A stretch of 64,000 nucleotides of DNA. Source: JAUIAI01 sp045106815 (GTDB lineage Bacteria; Pseudomonadota; Gammaproteobacteria; Burkholderiales; Burkholderiaceae_E). The notes beneath the pieces are model-generated. The model made no database searches. It was given only the letters and a program-made list of their open reading frames with translations, and was not told the DNA's origin. Shown in pieces: positions 9,489-18,509 of this stretch. Location: the NCBI GenBank assembly GCA_045106815.1, contig JBGCFG010000022.1:186001-250000 (forward strand). The letters are read 5' to 3'. The stretch's first letter is position 1, and every line of letters starts with the position of its first letter. The translations under genes and the position numbers were made by a program.

Positions 9489-9555
9489 GGCAAGACGGGG
9501 GAAGAAAGGGAAGAAGGCGTAATCCGAAAGCAACAAGCGGGCCGGACGAACGCCT

Positions 9556-10137
9556 TCACGATGGGTTCGCGTCAGAAGGGTTTAACTCAAAGCTGAATTC
9601 GCCCGCTGGTGATTGAGCGAGTTGTACATTGTCATCAGTAGCGAGACTGACCGTACCACCACAGTGATCTGGCTGGACCGGCAAGTGCCGGCCTCCCCTG
9701 TCCAGCAGAATCGCGAGTTGAACCGTTCTGGGCCGGCCGTAGTCGAACAGTTCATTGAGCGCGGCCCGAATGGTTCGACCGGTATACAGAATGTCGTCAA
9801 TAAGCAAAATATCGCGGCCATCAATGGACAACGGTAAGTGCGTGGCCTTCATCGTGGCTGGAAGTCCGCGACTGGCAAGGTCATCGCGATGGAAAGCGGA
9901 GGACAGAAAACCCAGCTCTAGATTCTCCGGGTGCGGATCGTCAGGCTCTGCCGCAGAGGTATTGTTGTCGACGATGCTCGCATCGCCCTGCCTCAAATCG
10001 GCCGCAAGACGGCTCGCCACCCAGGCACCGCCAGTGTGAATCCCCACCAGGAGAACCGGCTGACTCGCGACACACTCTTTAACCTGAGTCAGCAGTTTCT
10101 GGTAGGCGGCCTCGGCGTCAGGAAGTTGTGTAGTCAT
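9556..10137 (-). CDS. pyrR: PyrR-like phosphoribosyltransferase / pyrimidine regulator
   Basis: A 193-residue type I phosphoribosyltransferase-fold protein. The PRPP-binding loop reads LLIDDILYTGRTIRAAL (about residues 110-126), as in PyrR, which senses UMP/UTP and has uracil phosphoribosyltransferase activity. An HTGG segment lies near the N-terminus. Its place between yqgF and pyrB is the arrangement known in Pseudomonas and many betaproteobacteria, where PyrR has been linked to transcriptional control of pyrB. I see no obvious attenuator hairpin between pyrR and pyrB (only 67 bp). The start overlaps the yqgF stop (ATGA). Confidence 0.9.
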   Translation of the reverse strand: MTTQLPDAEAAYQKLLTQVKECVASQPVLLVGIHTGGAWVASRLAADLRQGDASIVDNNTSAAEPDDPHPENLELGFLSSAFHRDDLASRGLPATMKATHLPLSIDGRDILLIDDILYTGRTIRAALNELFDYGRPRTVQLAILLDRGGRHLPVQPDHCGGTVSLATDDNVQLAQSPAGEFSFELNPSDANPS

Positions 10138-10574
10138 TTGGAAGTTGTGTGCTCATCCAAGTATTGTCTCAGGATTATTGACGCCGCGACGGCATCATCG
10201 TCAGCGGCTCGTTTCCCGCCGGCGTTCTCGCGCAATTCAGACTGAGCAGCCACACTCGAAAATCGCTCATCCACCAAGTGAACCGCCAGCCCATAGCGCC
10301 CCTGCAGCCGGTTGGCGAAGCGTACAGCGTGATTGGTCACGGGGATGACTGCACCTGATTCGCTCAGCGGCCGCCCTACAACGAGCAAGTCGGGCGACCA
10401 ATGCGCGATGAGATCCCCCACTTGAGCAAAGAGCTGATCCTTGGATCGGTAGCGAATGATCGTCAGCGCAGTGGCAGAAGCCGCCACCGTGTTGCCCACA
10501 GCGACGCCAACCTTGGCTGTACCGTAGTCAAACCCCAACACGGTGAGGGTGTCGCCCATCACAACCCCGCTCAT
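10134..10574 (-). CDS. yqgF: Putative pre-16S rRNA nuclease YqgF/RuvX
   Basis: A 146-residue RNase H-fold protein of the YqgF/RuvX family, implicated in 5'-end maturation of 16S rRNA and earlier proposed as a Holliday junction resolvase. Visible motifs are LGFDYGTAKVGVA near the N-terminus (first catalytic Asp), VVGRPLSESG in the middle, DERFSSVAA (second acidic residue) and a late DDDAVAASIIL (third). The ATG at 10574 sits inside the yqgE stop (ATGA), favouring it over the internal ATG five codons on. It forms a tight operon with yqgE and pyrR. Confidence 0.92.
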   Translation of the reverse strand: MSGVVMGDTLTVLGFDYGTAKVGVAVGNTVAASATALTIIRYRSKDQLFAQVGDLIAHWSPDLLVVGRPLSESGAVIPVTNHAVRFANRLQGRYGLAVHLVDERFSSVAAQSELRENAGGKRAADDDAVAASIILRQYLDEHTTSK

Positions 10575-11149
10575 GCATGGCCGGCTGCACCATGCAGCAA
10601 AGTGGGATCGACCCCCAGTAAACCGAAGGCGGCGGCAAGGCGCTCCTCAAGAGACAGATCAAAAATTAGGCTGGCATTGGCCTGCACTGATAACCAGGCG
10701 TTCTGAGCCAGTTCGGCCTCAAGCTGGCCTGGCGCCCAACCCGCGTATCCCAATGTCACGACCACGTCTGAAGGACCTGTCTCGTGGGCCATTGCTTCCA
10801 GAATGTCACGCGAGGAAGTCAGCGACAGCTCTGGACCGATCTCGATCGTTGCCTGCCACTGGCCTGCTTCCCGGTGCAGTACAAATCCTCTGTCAGACTG
10901 GACAGGTCCGCCCGACAAGACTGGCTGTGCGGCAAGTTGCTTGTCCGGCAAAGTGAGATCAATGCGTTGAAACAGGCTGCCCAGATCGAACTGCATGGGG
11001 CGGTTTAGGATTAGCCCCATGGCGCCTTCGGCACTATGCTCAGCCAGCAAAATCAGGGTTTCGTCAAAGTTGGGATCGGCCATCCCCGGCATTGCCATCA
11101 AAAAGTGGTTAGCCAGATAGGCATGCTCAGAAGACGACTCATTACTCAT
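10571..11149 (-). CDS. yqgE: YqgE/AlgH family protein (UPF0301)
   Basis: A 192-residue cytosolic protein of the YqgE/AlgH family, whose biochemical role is not settled. Typical stretches are LANHFLMAMPGMAD, EGAMGLILNRPM, LSGGPVQSDRGFVLH and GYAGWAPGQLEAEL. A possible upstream start at 11185 would add 12 residues that do not resemble the family; the ATG at 11149 puts the conserved HFLMAMP segment near the N-terminus as usual. It is the first gene of the yqgE-yqgF-pyrR-pyrB-pyrC'-plsC operon and is divergent from the photolyase gene. Confidence 0.9.
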   Translation of the reverse strand: MSNESSSEHAYLANHFLMAMPGMADPNFDETLILLAEHSAEGAMGLILNRPMQFDLGSLFQRIDLTLPDKQLAAQPVLSGGPVQSDRGFVLHREAGQWQATIEIGPELSLTSSRDILEAMAHETGPSDVVVTLGYAGWAPGQLEAELAQNAWLSVQANASLIFDLSLEERLAAAFGLLGVDPTLLHGAAGHA

Positions 11150-11259
11150 GGGCTTGATTGTAAAGGGCCGCATCCCCCCGCACAATTGAAGGGATGATTT
11201 CCCCGCTAGCCCTTCCCCGGTAGCCCTCTAGGGTCGCCCCCTGCTCGGACCTCTCCAAA

Positions 11260-12729
11260 TTGACATCAACCAAACCCCCCCCTGTTGAGACAGCGCTCGT
11301 CTGGCTTAGGCGCGACCTGCGCCTCGAAGACAACGCCGCGCTTGCCGCGGCGATAGCCACCGGAAAGCCGGTTTGTGTGGCATTTGTATTCGACCAAGAT
11401 ATTCTTCGTCCACTTCCGGCGCACGACAGACGGGTAGCGTTCATTCACCACGCCGTTCATGACCTTGATGAGCGCCTTCGCAAGTGGGGGGCTGGCGTTT
11501 ATGTCCGGCACGGCAATGCTGCCAATGAAATCGTGAAACTCGCGCGCGAACTAAATGCGGGAACAGTTTTTGCGGCAAGTGACTATGAGCCTGCGGCCAA
11601 GCAACGCGATGAAGATGTCTCGCAAACACTTGCGACGCAAGATCGTTCGCTTGAGTTGGTAACCGATCAAACACTACATACCCCTGGCAGCATTCTGACT
11701 GGGGCCGGTAAGCCCTACACAGTCTTTACGCCCTTTAAGAAAAACTTTCTCTCTCAAACTACTGAGCAAACTTTCGCTGCCGCCCCGGCGTCATCAAGCG
11801 CCGTTCGCAAGGCCCTACTGACGGGACAAAAAGTGCCTGCAGTGCCAAGTCTGAAAAAGATTGGCTTTGAATCAGTTGATCTGGCCGCGCTTAGTCTTGA
11901 GCCAACAGAAGCGGGCGCTCAGCGAGCACTACAAGACTTTGCCGATCGCGTTGGCAGGTACGACGAGCAGCGCGACTACCCCGGCGTGCGAGGCCCTTCG
12001 TATCTTTCAATTCATCTTCGTTTTGGCACGGTATCAGTACGTGAATGCGCGCGCCTGGCTCAGCGAACCATGATGGCGGAACCCGCAGCAGCAAAGGGTG
12101 CGCAGGTCTGGTTGTCTGAACTCATCTGGCGCGACTTCTACTTTCAAATCCTGCATCACTTTCCACATGTGGTTGAGCGATCGTTTCGCCCCGAGTACGA
12201 CAAGATTCAATGGGTACAGGATGAAGAGCTCTTTCAAGCCTGGTGCGAGGGTCAAACTGGTTACCCGCTGGTTGACGCAGCGATGGCACAAATCAATCAA
12301 ACCGGCTACATGCACAATCGGCTGCGCATGATCGTGGCCTCATTTCTCACCAAGGATCTCGGCATCCATTGGCAGAAAGGCGAAGCGTATTTTGCTGAGA
12401 AGCTCAATGACTTTGATCTATCGGCCAACAATGGCGGTTGGCAATGGGCAGCCTCAAGCGGTTGTGATGCGCAGCCTTACTTCCGAATCTTTAATCCGGT
12501 CACCCAATCGCAGCGGTTTGATCCACGCGGTCGGTTTATCCGCCGATATCTGCCCGAGTTGGACGACTTGAGTGACAAACAGATTCACGCGCCGTGGCTA
12601 ACCAGCGAAACTGAACTGGCTAGCAAAGGCATCGAACTAGGCAAGACCTACCCTTTGCCGGCGGTTGACCACGCCGCGGCTCGCAAAGAAACCCTTGAGC
12701 GGTATGCGGTTGTTAAGGCGCAAAAGTAG
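11260..12729 (+). CDS. phrB: Deoxyribodipyrimidine photolyase (class I CPD photolyase)
   Basis: A 489-residue cryptochrome/photolyase-family flavoprotein that repairs cyclobutane pyrimidine dimers with blue light. The N-terminal antenna domain begins TALVWLRRDLRLEDN. The FAD-binding domain has the SELIWRDFYF segment, MHNRLRMIVASFL, and a NNGGWQWAASSGCDAQPYFR signature near residue 390 with FNP after it. Length fits class I enzymes. The only start that keeps the N-terminal strand is a TTG at 11260; no in-frame ATG or GTG lies near, so a rare start codon is likely. It is monocistronic and divergent from yqgE. Confidence 0.93.
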   Translation: MTSTKPPPVETALVWLRRDLRLEDNAALAAAIATGKPVCVAFVFDQDILRPLPAHDRRVAFIHHAVHDLDERLRKWGAGVYVRHGNAANEIVKLARELNAGTVFAASDYEPAAKQRDEDVSQTLATQDRSLELVTDQTLHTPGSILTGAGKPYTVFTPFKKNFLSQTTEQTFAAAPASSSAVRKALLTGQKVPAVPSLKKIGFESVDLAALSLEPTEAGAQRALQDFADRVGRYDEQRDYPGVRGPSYLSIHLRFGTVSVRECARLAQRTMMAEPAAAKGAQVWLSELIWRDFYFQILHHFPHVVERSFRPEYDKIQWVQDEELFQAWCEGQTGYPLVDAAMAQINQTGYMHNRLRMIVASFLTKDLGIHWQKGEAYFAEKLNDFDLSANNGGWQWAASSGCDAQPYFRIFNPVTQSQRFDPRGRFIRRYLPELDDLSDKQIHAPWLTSETELASKGIELGKTYPLPAVDHAAARKETLERYAVVKAQK

Positions 12730-12952
12730 GTTTGCGAGGGAAGCAATGCCAACATTCAGGGTCACAATTGACGGTGTAAGCGCTGCCAACGCCACAAATG
12801 ACGCTTTTGGGCTCCGATCTGCCTAACGCCGAGTTGCCGAGTTTTGGCAAGCGGAAGCCTATCCTTTCACACCGATCAGACTTTGGCGCTGACGCGGCGA
12901 ATGTGAGAACATCGCCGATCTATTCCAATTGTTAACCATCACGAGGTCTCCC

Positions 12953-14122
12953 ATGCCTGGATTGCTAGAAAACGTCGATCCTGACGGATTGCTTGAGTAT
13001 TCGGTTGTCTACACCGACCGGGCAGTCAACCACATGTCCGGCCAGTTTCAATCCGCCATGCGGGACATTCATGAAACCTTGACGACTGTCTACGGCGCTG
13101 CTGAGGCGGTGGTCTTGCCTGGTAGTGGCACCTCTGGCATGGAGGCCGTGGCCAGACAGCTTGCTCACGATAAGCACTGCCTGGTCATTCGCAATGGCTG
13201 GTTCAGCTTTCGGTGGTCACAAATTCTGGAGCGTGGACGCATACCCGCTTCGCTGACCGTGATGAAAGGTCAGCCATTGGCGGGCGGTAGTCAATCACCT
13301 TTTCAACCCGCGCCGATAAACACGGTCGTCGCGGCGATCCGCAAAGAAAAGCCTGCGGTCGTGTTTGCCCCTCATGTGGAAACCTCAGCGGGCATGATGC
13401 TGCCAGATGACTATCTCAAAGCAATCGCCGAGGCAGTGCATGAAGTTGGTGGCCTGTTTGTACTCGATTGCATTGCGTCCGGCACTACCTGGGTGAACAT
13501 GAAGGCGACCGGCGTTGATGTCATCATCAGCGCGCCCCAAAAGGGCTGGAGCGGCTCCCCTTGTGCAGGACTGGTCATGCTGAGCGAAAGCGCCGCCGCT
13601 GAGGTTCAGGAGACAGAAAGTAGTAGCTTTGCGCTTGACCTGAAGCAATGGCAGCAAATTATGCGCACCTACGTGAGTGGCAAACATGCCTATCATGCAA
13701 CCTTGCCAACGGACGGTCTGATCTCGTTTCAAAAGATCATGCACGAGATCAAGGCGTTCGGGTTTGAGCGCGCCGCAGCCAAACAGTTGGAACTGGGTCA
13801 ACGCGTGCGTGCCCTGCTTAGTGAGCACGGATTCATCAGCGTAGCTGCCGACGGCTTTCAGGCGTCAGGCGTTGTGGTCTGCTATACAGACGACACAGAT
13901 CTGCACAATGGCAGCGCTTTTGGCAAACATGGTTTGCAAATCGCGGCGGGCGTCCCGCTACGTATCGATGAGCCCGACGACTACAAGTCGTTTCGCATTG
14001 GCTTGTTTGGGCTCGACAAGTTGATGGATGTTGATGCCGCTGTTGGTCGCTTTGAGAAAGCCCTTTCAGCTGTCACCGCTGAGCGAGTAGCGGCTGCAAC
14101 AGGCGAGCAGCGAGCAGCCTAG
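12953..14122 (+). CDS. Class V PLP-dependent aminotransferase (serine/alanine-glyoxylate type)
   Basis: A 389-residue fold-type I PLP enzyme of the class V family. It has PGSGTSGMEAVARQ near residue 60, the HVETSAG loop near residue 143, LDCIASG with the PLP-pyridine Asp, and SAPQKGWSGSPCAGLV with the Schiff-base Lys near residue 192. This resembles alanine-glyoxylate, serine-glyoxylate and related aminotransferases; the substrate is not determined. The ATG at 12953 has a GAGG Shine-Dalgarno 7 bases upstream and is preferred over an upstream in-frame ATG at 12929. A 220-bp leader precedes it in which I see no clear promoter or hairpin. Confidence 0.85.
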   Translation: MPGLLENVDPDGLLEYSVVYTDRAVNHMSGQFQSAMRDIHETLTTVYGAAEAVVLPGSGTSGMEAVARQLAHDKHCLVIRNGWFSFRWSQILERGRIPASLTVMKGQPLAGGSQSPFQPAPINTVVAAIRKEKPAVVFAPHVETSAGMMLPDDYLKAIAEAVHEVGGLFVLDCIASGTTWVNMKATGVDVIISAPQKGWSGSPCAGLVMLSESAAAEVQETESSSFALDLKQWQQIMRTYVSGKHAYHATLPTDGLISFQKIMHEIKAFGFERAAAKQLELGQRVRALLSEHGFISVAADGFQASGVVVCYTDDTDLHNGSAFGKHGLQIAAGVPLRIDEPDDYKSFRIGLFGLDKLMDVDAAVGRFEKALSAVTAERVAAATGEQRAA

Positions 14123-14133
14123 CTTATTCGGTT

Positions 14134-15261
14134 TTATGCACTGGCCGCAGCACACCGATTCACTGTGGCTTCGGCCGGTGCGCCACCATCAACAGTCGCA
14201 CAATTGCGCCCGCTTGCCTTGCTTTTATAGAGTGCCAAATCAGCTCGGACAATTGACTGATTGATCGGTGCGTTAAGGTCAACCAACGCAACACCGATGG
14301 AAATCGTCAGCAAGACAGATTGATTGGAAGCGCTTAGGGGGCTGGCCTCAACGCTTTTGAGCATTCGCTCGGCGGTTTGCTTGGCCTCGCGCAGACTACT
14401 TTCTGGCAGCATGACGAGAAACTCCTCGCCGCCCCAACGCGCCAGGACATCGGTCTCACGTAACGACAGACGAATCACTTCAGCAACGTGCTTGAGGGCC
14501 ACATCACCAAGCTCGTGACCAAACTCGTCGTTCACTTTCTTGAAGTGATCAATATCAGCCAGCAATATCGCTATTTGCTGGCCCGCGCGACGCGCTCTTG
14601 CCGTTTCGTCGGCGGCACGTCTATTGAAGTGAGTTCGATTACTCACGCCGGTCAGCGAGTCAGTCATGGCTGTATCGAGAAGCTTTCTTTCTGCCCTTGC
14701 CACCAGATTCCGGTAGTTCGCCGTGAGCGCACAAAAGATCGCGAATACTGCCAGATAGTTGAACCAGGCGATCAGCTTGGTTGCCTCGAATGACAACGGC
14801 GCAAGTGGACCGTAAATGATCGCGATGCCCTCAAGCGTAAAGAACAAGCCAATGACTGCTCCCACCTGAAGCCATTCGCGGCGCTGAGCCGAGCTCGCCA
14901 GCACGCCCGGGATACACAGAAACAAGAAGAAATGTGCAGCACTCTCCGGGCCAAGAAGCAGGGTGCCGAAAATGACGTGAGTAATGACCTCAACCCAGAT
15001 GATGGTCAGAACAAGCCGGTTGTACCTGAGGAGCAGTAGTCGATAACAAATGCCGTAAACCACAATGGCAAAACCGCTGTAGATCGCTAGAGGCGTCGAT
15101 CCGAGCGCAAACAACAAACCCATCCAAAACAGGTTAATGCCCATCGTTATGAACATCATGCGCCTGAGCGTCAACCAGAACGCACTCCCGACGGTGCGCA
15201 ACACATGGCCTGTGCGGGCGCTATCGTTGGAAACTGATGTGCTGGCTAGCTCAAGGGCCAT
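14134..15261 (-). CDS. Membrane-bound diguanylate cyclase (GGDEF domain)
   Basis: A 375-residue protein with about six hydrophobic segments in residues 25-185 and a C-terminal GGDEF domain (about residues 200-360) that makes cyclic di-GMP from two GTP. The active-site motif is GGEEF at about residue 280. The product-inhibition I-site RETD lies exactly five residues before it, so both catalysis and feedback look intact. SLTGVSNR and ADIDHFKKVNDEFGH mark the domain start. The membrane part resembles a MASE-type sensor but I cannot name the class. It is convergent with the aminotransferase. Signal unknown. Confidence 0.9.
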   Translation of the reverse strand: MALELASTSVSNDSARTGHVLRTVGSAFWLTLRRMMFITMGINLFWMGLLFALGSTPLAIYSGFAIVVYGICYRLLLLRYNRLVLTIIWVEVITHVIFGTLLLGPESAAHFFLFLCIPGVLASSAQRREWLQVGAVIGLFFTLEGIAIIYGPLAPLSFEATKLIAWFNYLAVFAIFCALTANYRNLVARAERKLLDTAMTDSLTGVSNRTHFNRRAADETARARRAGQQIAILLADIDHFKKVNDEFGHELGDVALKHVAEVIRLSLRETDVLARWGGEEFLVMLPESSLREAKQTAERMLKSVEASPLSASNQSVLLTISIGVALVDLNAPINQSIVRADLALYKSKASGRNCATVDGGAPAEATVNRCAAASA

Positions 15262-15521
15262 TCATAGTCCGATGGAGAGATCGCTGGAAAAGACGTAAGC
15301 CCCTACAGCATCATTGTCAGTTAACCGGCAAACAAGCCATCGCTGATGAATTAAAGGCCTGACCCCCACTGGTCACTTCGTGACACGAGCACATCTGCAG
15401 GGGCAGACGATGCTCGAGCAGACACGACTTCAAGCTCATTCTCCTGTTTTTCAGTGATAGGCGATTGCCCGATCAAGAGGCAAAATCCCGCCTAATTGAA
15501 GTAAAGCAGCAGGGGACCAGC

Positions 15522-17621
15522 ATGAAGCCGACGAGCACTTTCCATCGACAGATCAGGCTCACGGCTTGCGCCGGTAGTCTTGCCATCGTTCTGAGCGCCT
15601 GTGGTGGGGGTGGAGGCGGTACCGGCCCCGTTCAGAATGACCCGGTAGGCAGCAGTGACAGCGACGTCAGCCAGGGCGCAAGCGGCGTAACCAACGTGGG
15701 CAAGAACTGTCAGCCAGGCATTTTGTCGGGCTTCGGCGGCAACTTTGACGATTCACCGGTACTGGTACAGCGAGAAGGCGAGGAAGGCATTGGCGGTGAG
15801 GCCGATGGCGACGGCGGTGGTGGCTCAGATGGCATCGGCATGGGAGGTGCCCTGGGTCAGTTCGAGAACGTTCAGGTCTCGGTTGAATTTGCCTCGGGTG
15901 AGACCTTCGGACCCGTCGCGGTTGATCCGCAAAAAGGCATGGTGACGGTTGTTCCGTGTGGTTTGATGCCGCCCGCATTGGTAGTTTTCAGCGGCGAACC
16001 AGGCTCTGGCGCGCGCTATTTTGATGAAGCCCTTGAGCAATACGTGTCGTTTGAAGGCCGTAACCTGCGCACCATCGTGACCGATTTTCGACGCAATGCC
16101 GGCATCACAACGTTTACCGAAGCCATGGTCCGCCGGACTTTTCGCCTGGCGCCGGATACAGTTGACCCAGCCAGCAACGAGGGGTGGGCTAATGTTAGCC
16201 GCGTAGACCAGGCGCATGGTGAAGTCGCGGCGGAGGTGAATGATCAATTGCCGGGCGCCTACCGCCTGACCGACCTGCGCCGTCTACCAGTCATCCTGAA
16301 TGATCGCAACTTCACTGAAGGCTCAGGTGTACTAAGCGACAACCAGAATGGGCGCTATGGCGCTGCGCTTGCGGGCCTTGCCCGTGTCGGTGGCGCCAAC
16401 CTGGGTGAGGTGGCCGCACCTGCGCTAGAGATCAACGAACAACTCGCGCAAGACCTTGCCGACGGTGAGATCAACATGCGTGACGGCGACACGCCTGTGG
16501 CAGGCACCTCAGTACCCGCCTACACGGATGACCAGTTGTGGAGCCAACAGACCTTGGAAACCACTGAATCCGCGCAGCGTTCAGGCACCGGTGAGTTGGC
16601 TTCTACCCGTATTCCGCTGTCTGATATGTTGATCGACTACCCGAGCGGCGCCCAGGAGCGAGCCACGTTCTTTAGCGATGGCACGATGGTGTATGAAACC
16701 GCGAACTCGACGTGCCCTAATGGGCGCCGCGTGGACACCATTGAAAACGTTCAGCATGCCGCTTACTTCAATGCGATTGGGGCGAATGGTAAGAGCTATA
16801 TATTCAACGATGACATTTCGACATGCCGGGGCCCCATCGAGGCGAGGTTCGACATCCCGGGGGTATCTCTTGTCAATATTGATGAACCCAACATTTCGCG
16901 AGCGACTGATGGAAAGTATTACGGTGCAATCGTCTTTCCAAGTCCGGTAGGCGAGTCGTATGGTTTCTATCCGATCGTATTTGACGCACCCATAGTGCCG
17001 GTCAAAGTGGCTGCCAACGATTTCTTTTTGTATTCACTCTCTGTCGATGGGCAGTTGTACCGCGAATCATTCAACGCGCAGACGAACGACTTCTTCGTTG
17101 ACAATGCACGTAATGAACTGAGGACGCTTTCGGGGTCATCCAGGAGAATTGAGATTCCTGGGAAAGTTGTGCAGATCGGTTTTTCTGGTGGGACGCGTGA
17201 ATTCTTCGCGCTAAACGATGCCAAAGAGGTTTACTGGGTGGACGTTCGCTCATCAACCGGTCGCCAGGACCCTAACATAGCGCCAACGATCACCAAGCTT
17301 GATCTAGCCGGGCCAGTTTGCTCGATCTCAAATGGATTGATCACGATTAGTTGCGATGGCTCCTATCATCAAAAGATCACCGGCGTCACTGACACGAGTG
17401 CTCCGGCTTACTTAGACCGCAACCCGTTCTTTATTCCCGGCGTCGGCGGCCTAAGTGTTTCCGACCAAATCCCTGCAGTGACGCCAATATGGCGAAGCAC
17501 TGACGAATTCAAGGTACCTGAAGGCGCATCACTTCCCGATGTGTTCGATCTCAATGCGGTCTTGATCGGTGTCGATGGCACGGTTCGCAATTTAGATGGC
17601 ACGCTGGTGTTGGCCCAGTAA
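15522..17621 (+). CDS. Large putative lipoprotein of unknown function
   Basis: A 699-residue protein I do not recognise. The N-terminus is a lipoprotein signal: a basic start, a hydrophobic stretch, then LAIVLSAC with Cys27 as the lipidation site, followed by a six-glycine run and a Gly/Asp/Ser-rich linker to about residue 110. The remaining ~590 residues look globular and extracytoplasmic, with few cysteines and no motif I can name. The ATG at 15522 has an AGGGGA Shine-Dalgarno and puts the signal at residue 1; a longer frame from 15465 would bury it. Residues after +2 give no Asp retention signal (Gly28). It stands alone between a diguanylate cyclase and an SDR. Confidence 0.75.
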   Translation: MKPTSTFHRQIRLTACAGSLAIVLSACGGGGGGTGPVQNDPVGSSDSDVSQGASGVTNVGKNCQPGILSGFGGNFDDSPVLVQREGEEGIGGEADGDGGGGSDGIGMGGALGQFENVQVSVEFASGETFGPVAVDPQKGMVTVVPCGLMPPALVVFSGEPGSGARYFDEALEQYVSFEGRNLRTIVTDFRRNAGITTFTEAMVRRTFRLAPDTVDPASNEGWANVSRVDQAHGEVAAEVNDQLPGAYRLTDLRRLPVILNDRNFTEGSGVLSDNQNGRYGAALAGLARVGGANLGEVAAPALEINEQLAQDLADGEINMRDGDTPVAGTSVPAYTDDQLWSQQTLETTESAQRSGTGELASTRIPLSDMLIDYPSGAQERATFFSDGTMVYETANSTCPNGRRVDTIENVQHAAYFNAIGANGKSYIFNDDISTCRGPIEARFDIPGVSLVNIDEPNISRATDGKYYGAIVFPSPVGESYGFYPIVFDAPIVPVKVAANDFFLYSLSVDGQLYRESFNAQTNDFFVDNARNELRTLSGSSRRIEIPGKVVQIGFSGGTREFFALNDAKEVYWVDVRSSTGRQDPNIAPTITKLDLAGPVCSISNGLITISCDGSYHQKITGVTDTSAPAYLDRNPFFIPGVGGLSVSDQIPAVTPIWRSTDEFKVPEGASLPDVFDLNAVLIGVDGTVRNLDGTLVLAQ

Positions 17622-17625
17622 AACG

Positions 17626-18387
17626 CTAGCCCTCCATCACGCCGGCGACGGTAAACCCGCCGTCGGCGCCCACGACATGGCCAGTGGTAAACGTGCAATC
17701 ATCACTGGCCAAAAACGCAACGACCGCAGCAATCTCTGAAGGCTCGGCCAGACGCGCTAAGGGCGTTCGTGCTTTCACCAACGGCGCCGGCTCAGTCACG
17801 TTTCCGACTGCTCTGGTTCTGGTGGCACCTGGCGCAACCGCATTGACCAAAATGCCGTGCTCGGCGAGTTCAATCGCCATGGTTTGGGTCAGGTTGATGA
17901 TGCCTGCCTTGCTTGCACCATACGCAGCGCGCCCACGCCCTCCAAAAATGCCGGAGTTTGACGAGATATTCACAATTCGGCCGCCCTGCCCCTGCTTTAC
18001 CATCTGCCGCGCCGCAAGCTGACCGCAATAGAAAGTGCCATGAAGGTTTGTCTTTAATACCCGGTCAAACAAGGCGTCAGACATGTCTAAGAACGGCGCA
18101 CGATCCACAATGCCGGCATTCGCCACCATGATATTCACCTGCCCCCAGGCGGACAGGGCAGCATCGACTATCGCCGCGACTGCCTCCCGGTCAGACACGT
18201 CAGCCGCGCACGCGATGGCGGCTCCGCCCGCGGCGATGATTTCGTTGGCAGTGATCTGGGCCGCCGCCAGATCTATGTCAGCGACTGCAACGCTTGCCCC
18301 CTCCTCTGCCAATCGGCGCGCGACCGCCGCCCCGATACCATGGGCGGCACCGGTGACAACCGCCACCTTTGATTCGAATCGTTTCAT
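17626..18387 (-). CDS. Short-chain dehydrogenase/reductase (FabG-like SDR)
   Basis: A 253-residue classical SDR using NAD(P)H. It has VTGAAHGIGAAVARRL at residues 11-26 (TGxxxGIG), a NAGIVDRAPF segment (NAG motif), SSNSGIFGG with the catalytic Ser, and YGASK at about residue 155 with the Tyr-Lys pair. Length is typical for 3-oxoacyl-ACP reductase or 3-hydroxyacyl-CoA dehydrogenase relatives, and the substrate is not determined. It is convergent with the lipoprotein gene, 4 bp from its stop. A terminator lies upstream of its start and serves chpA, so the SDR should have its own promoter in the ~100 bp gap. Confidence 0.87.
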   Translation of the reverse strand: MKRFESKVAVVTGAAHGIGAAVARRLAEEGASVAVADIDLAAAQITANEIIAAGGAAIACAADVSDREAVAAIVDAALSAWGQVNIMVANAGIVDRAPFLDMSDALFDRVLKTNLHGTFYCGQLAARQMVKQGQGGRIVNISSNSGIFGGRGRAAYGASKAGIINLTQTMAIELAEHGILVNAVAPGATRTRAVGNVTEPAPLVKARTPLARLAEPSEIAAVVAFLASDDCTFTTGHVVGADGGFTVAGVMEG

Positions 18388-18433
18388 CTAGCACTCCAAG
18401 TCAGCAAGTTTGGGTGCATTGTAGACAGGCAAT

Positions 18434-18471
18434 AAAAAAGACCGGAAGCGTTTGGGCCTCCGGTCTTTTTA
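18434..18471 (-). terminator. Rho-independent terminator after chpA
   Basis: A perfect 12-bp stem (18435-18446 pairing with 18459-18470) with a 12-base loop and A/T runs on both edges, so it can work in either direction. It lies 40 bp beyond the chpA stop and upstream of the SDR start, so its main job is to end the pil-chp transcript. Confidence 0.9.
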
Positions 18472-18509
18472 ACTAGCCAGTCAATGAAGCATTGGCCAGG
18501 GGTTCTTGA

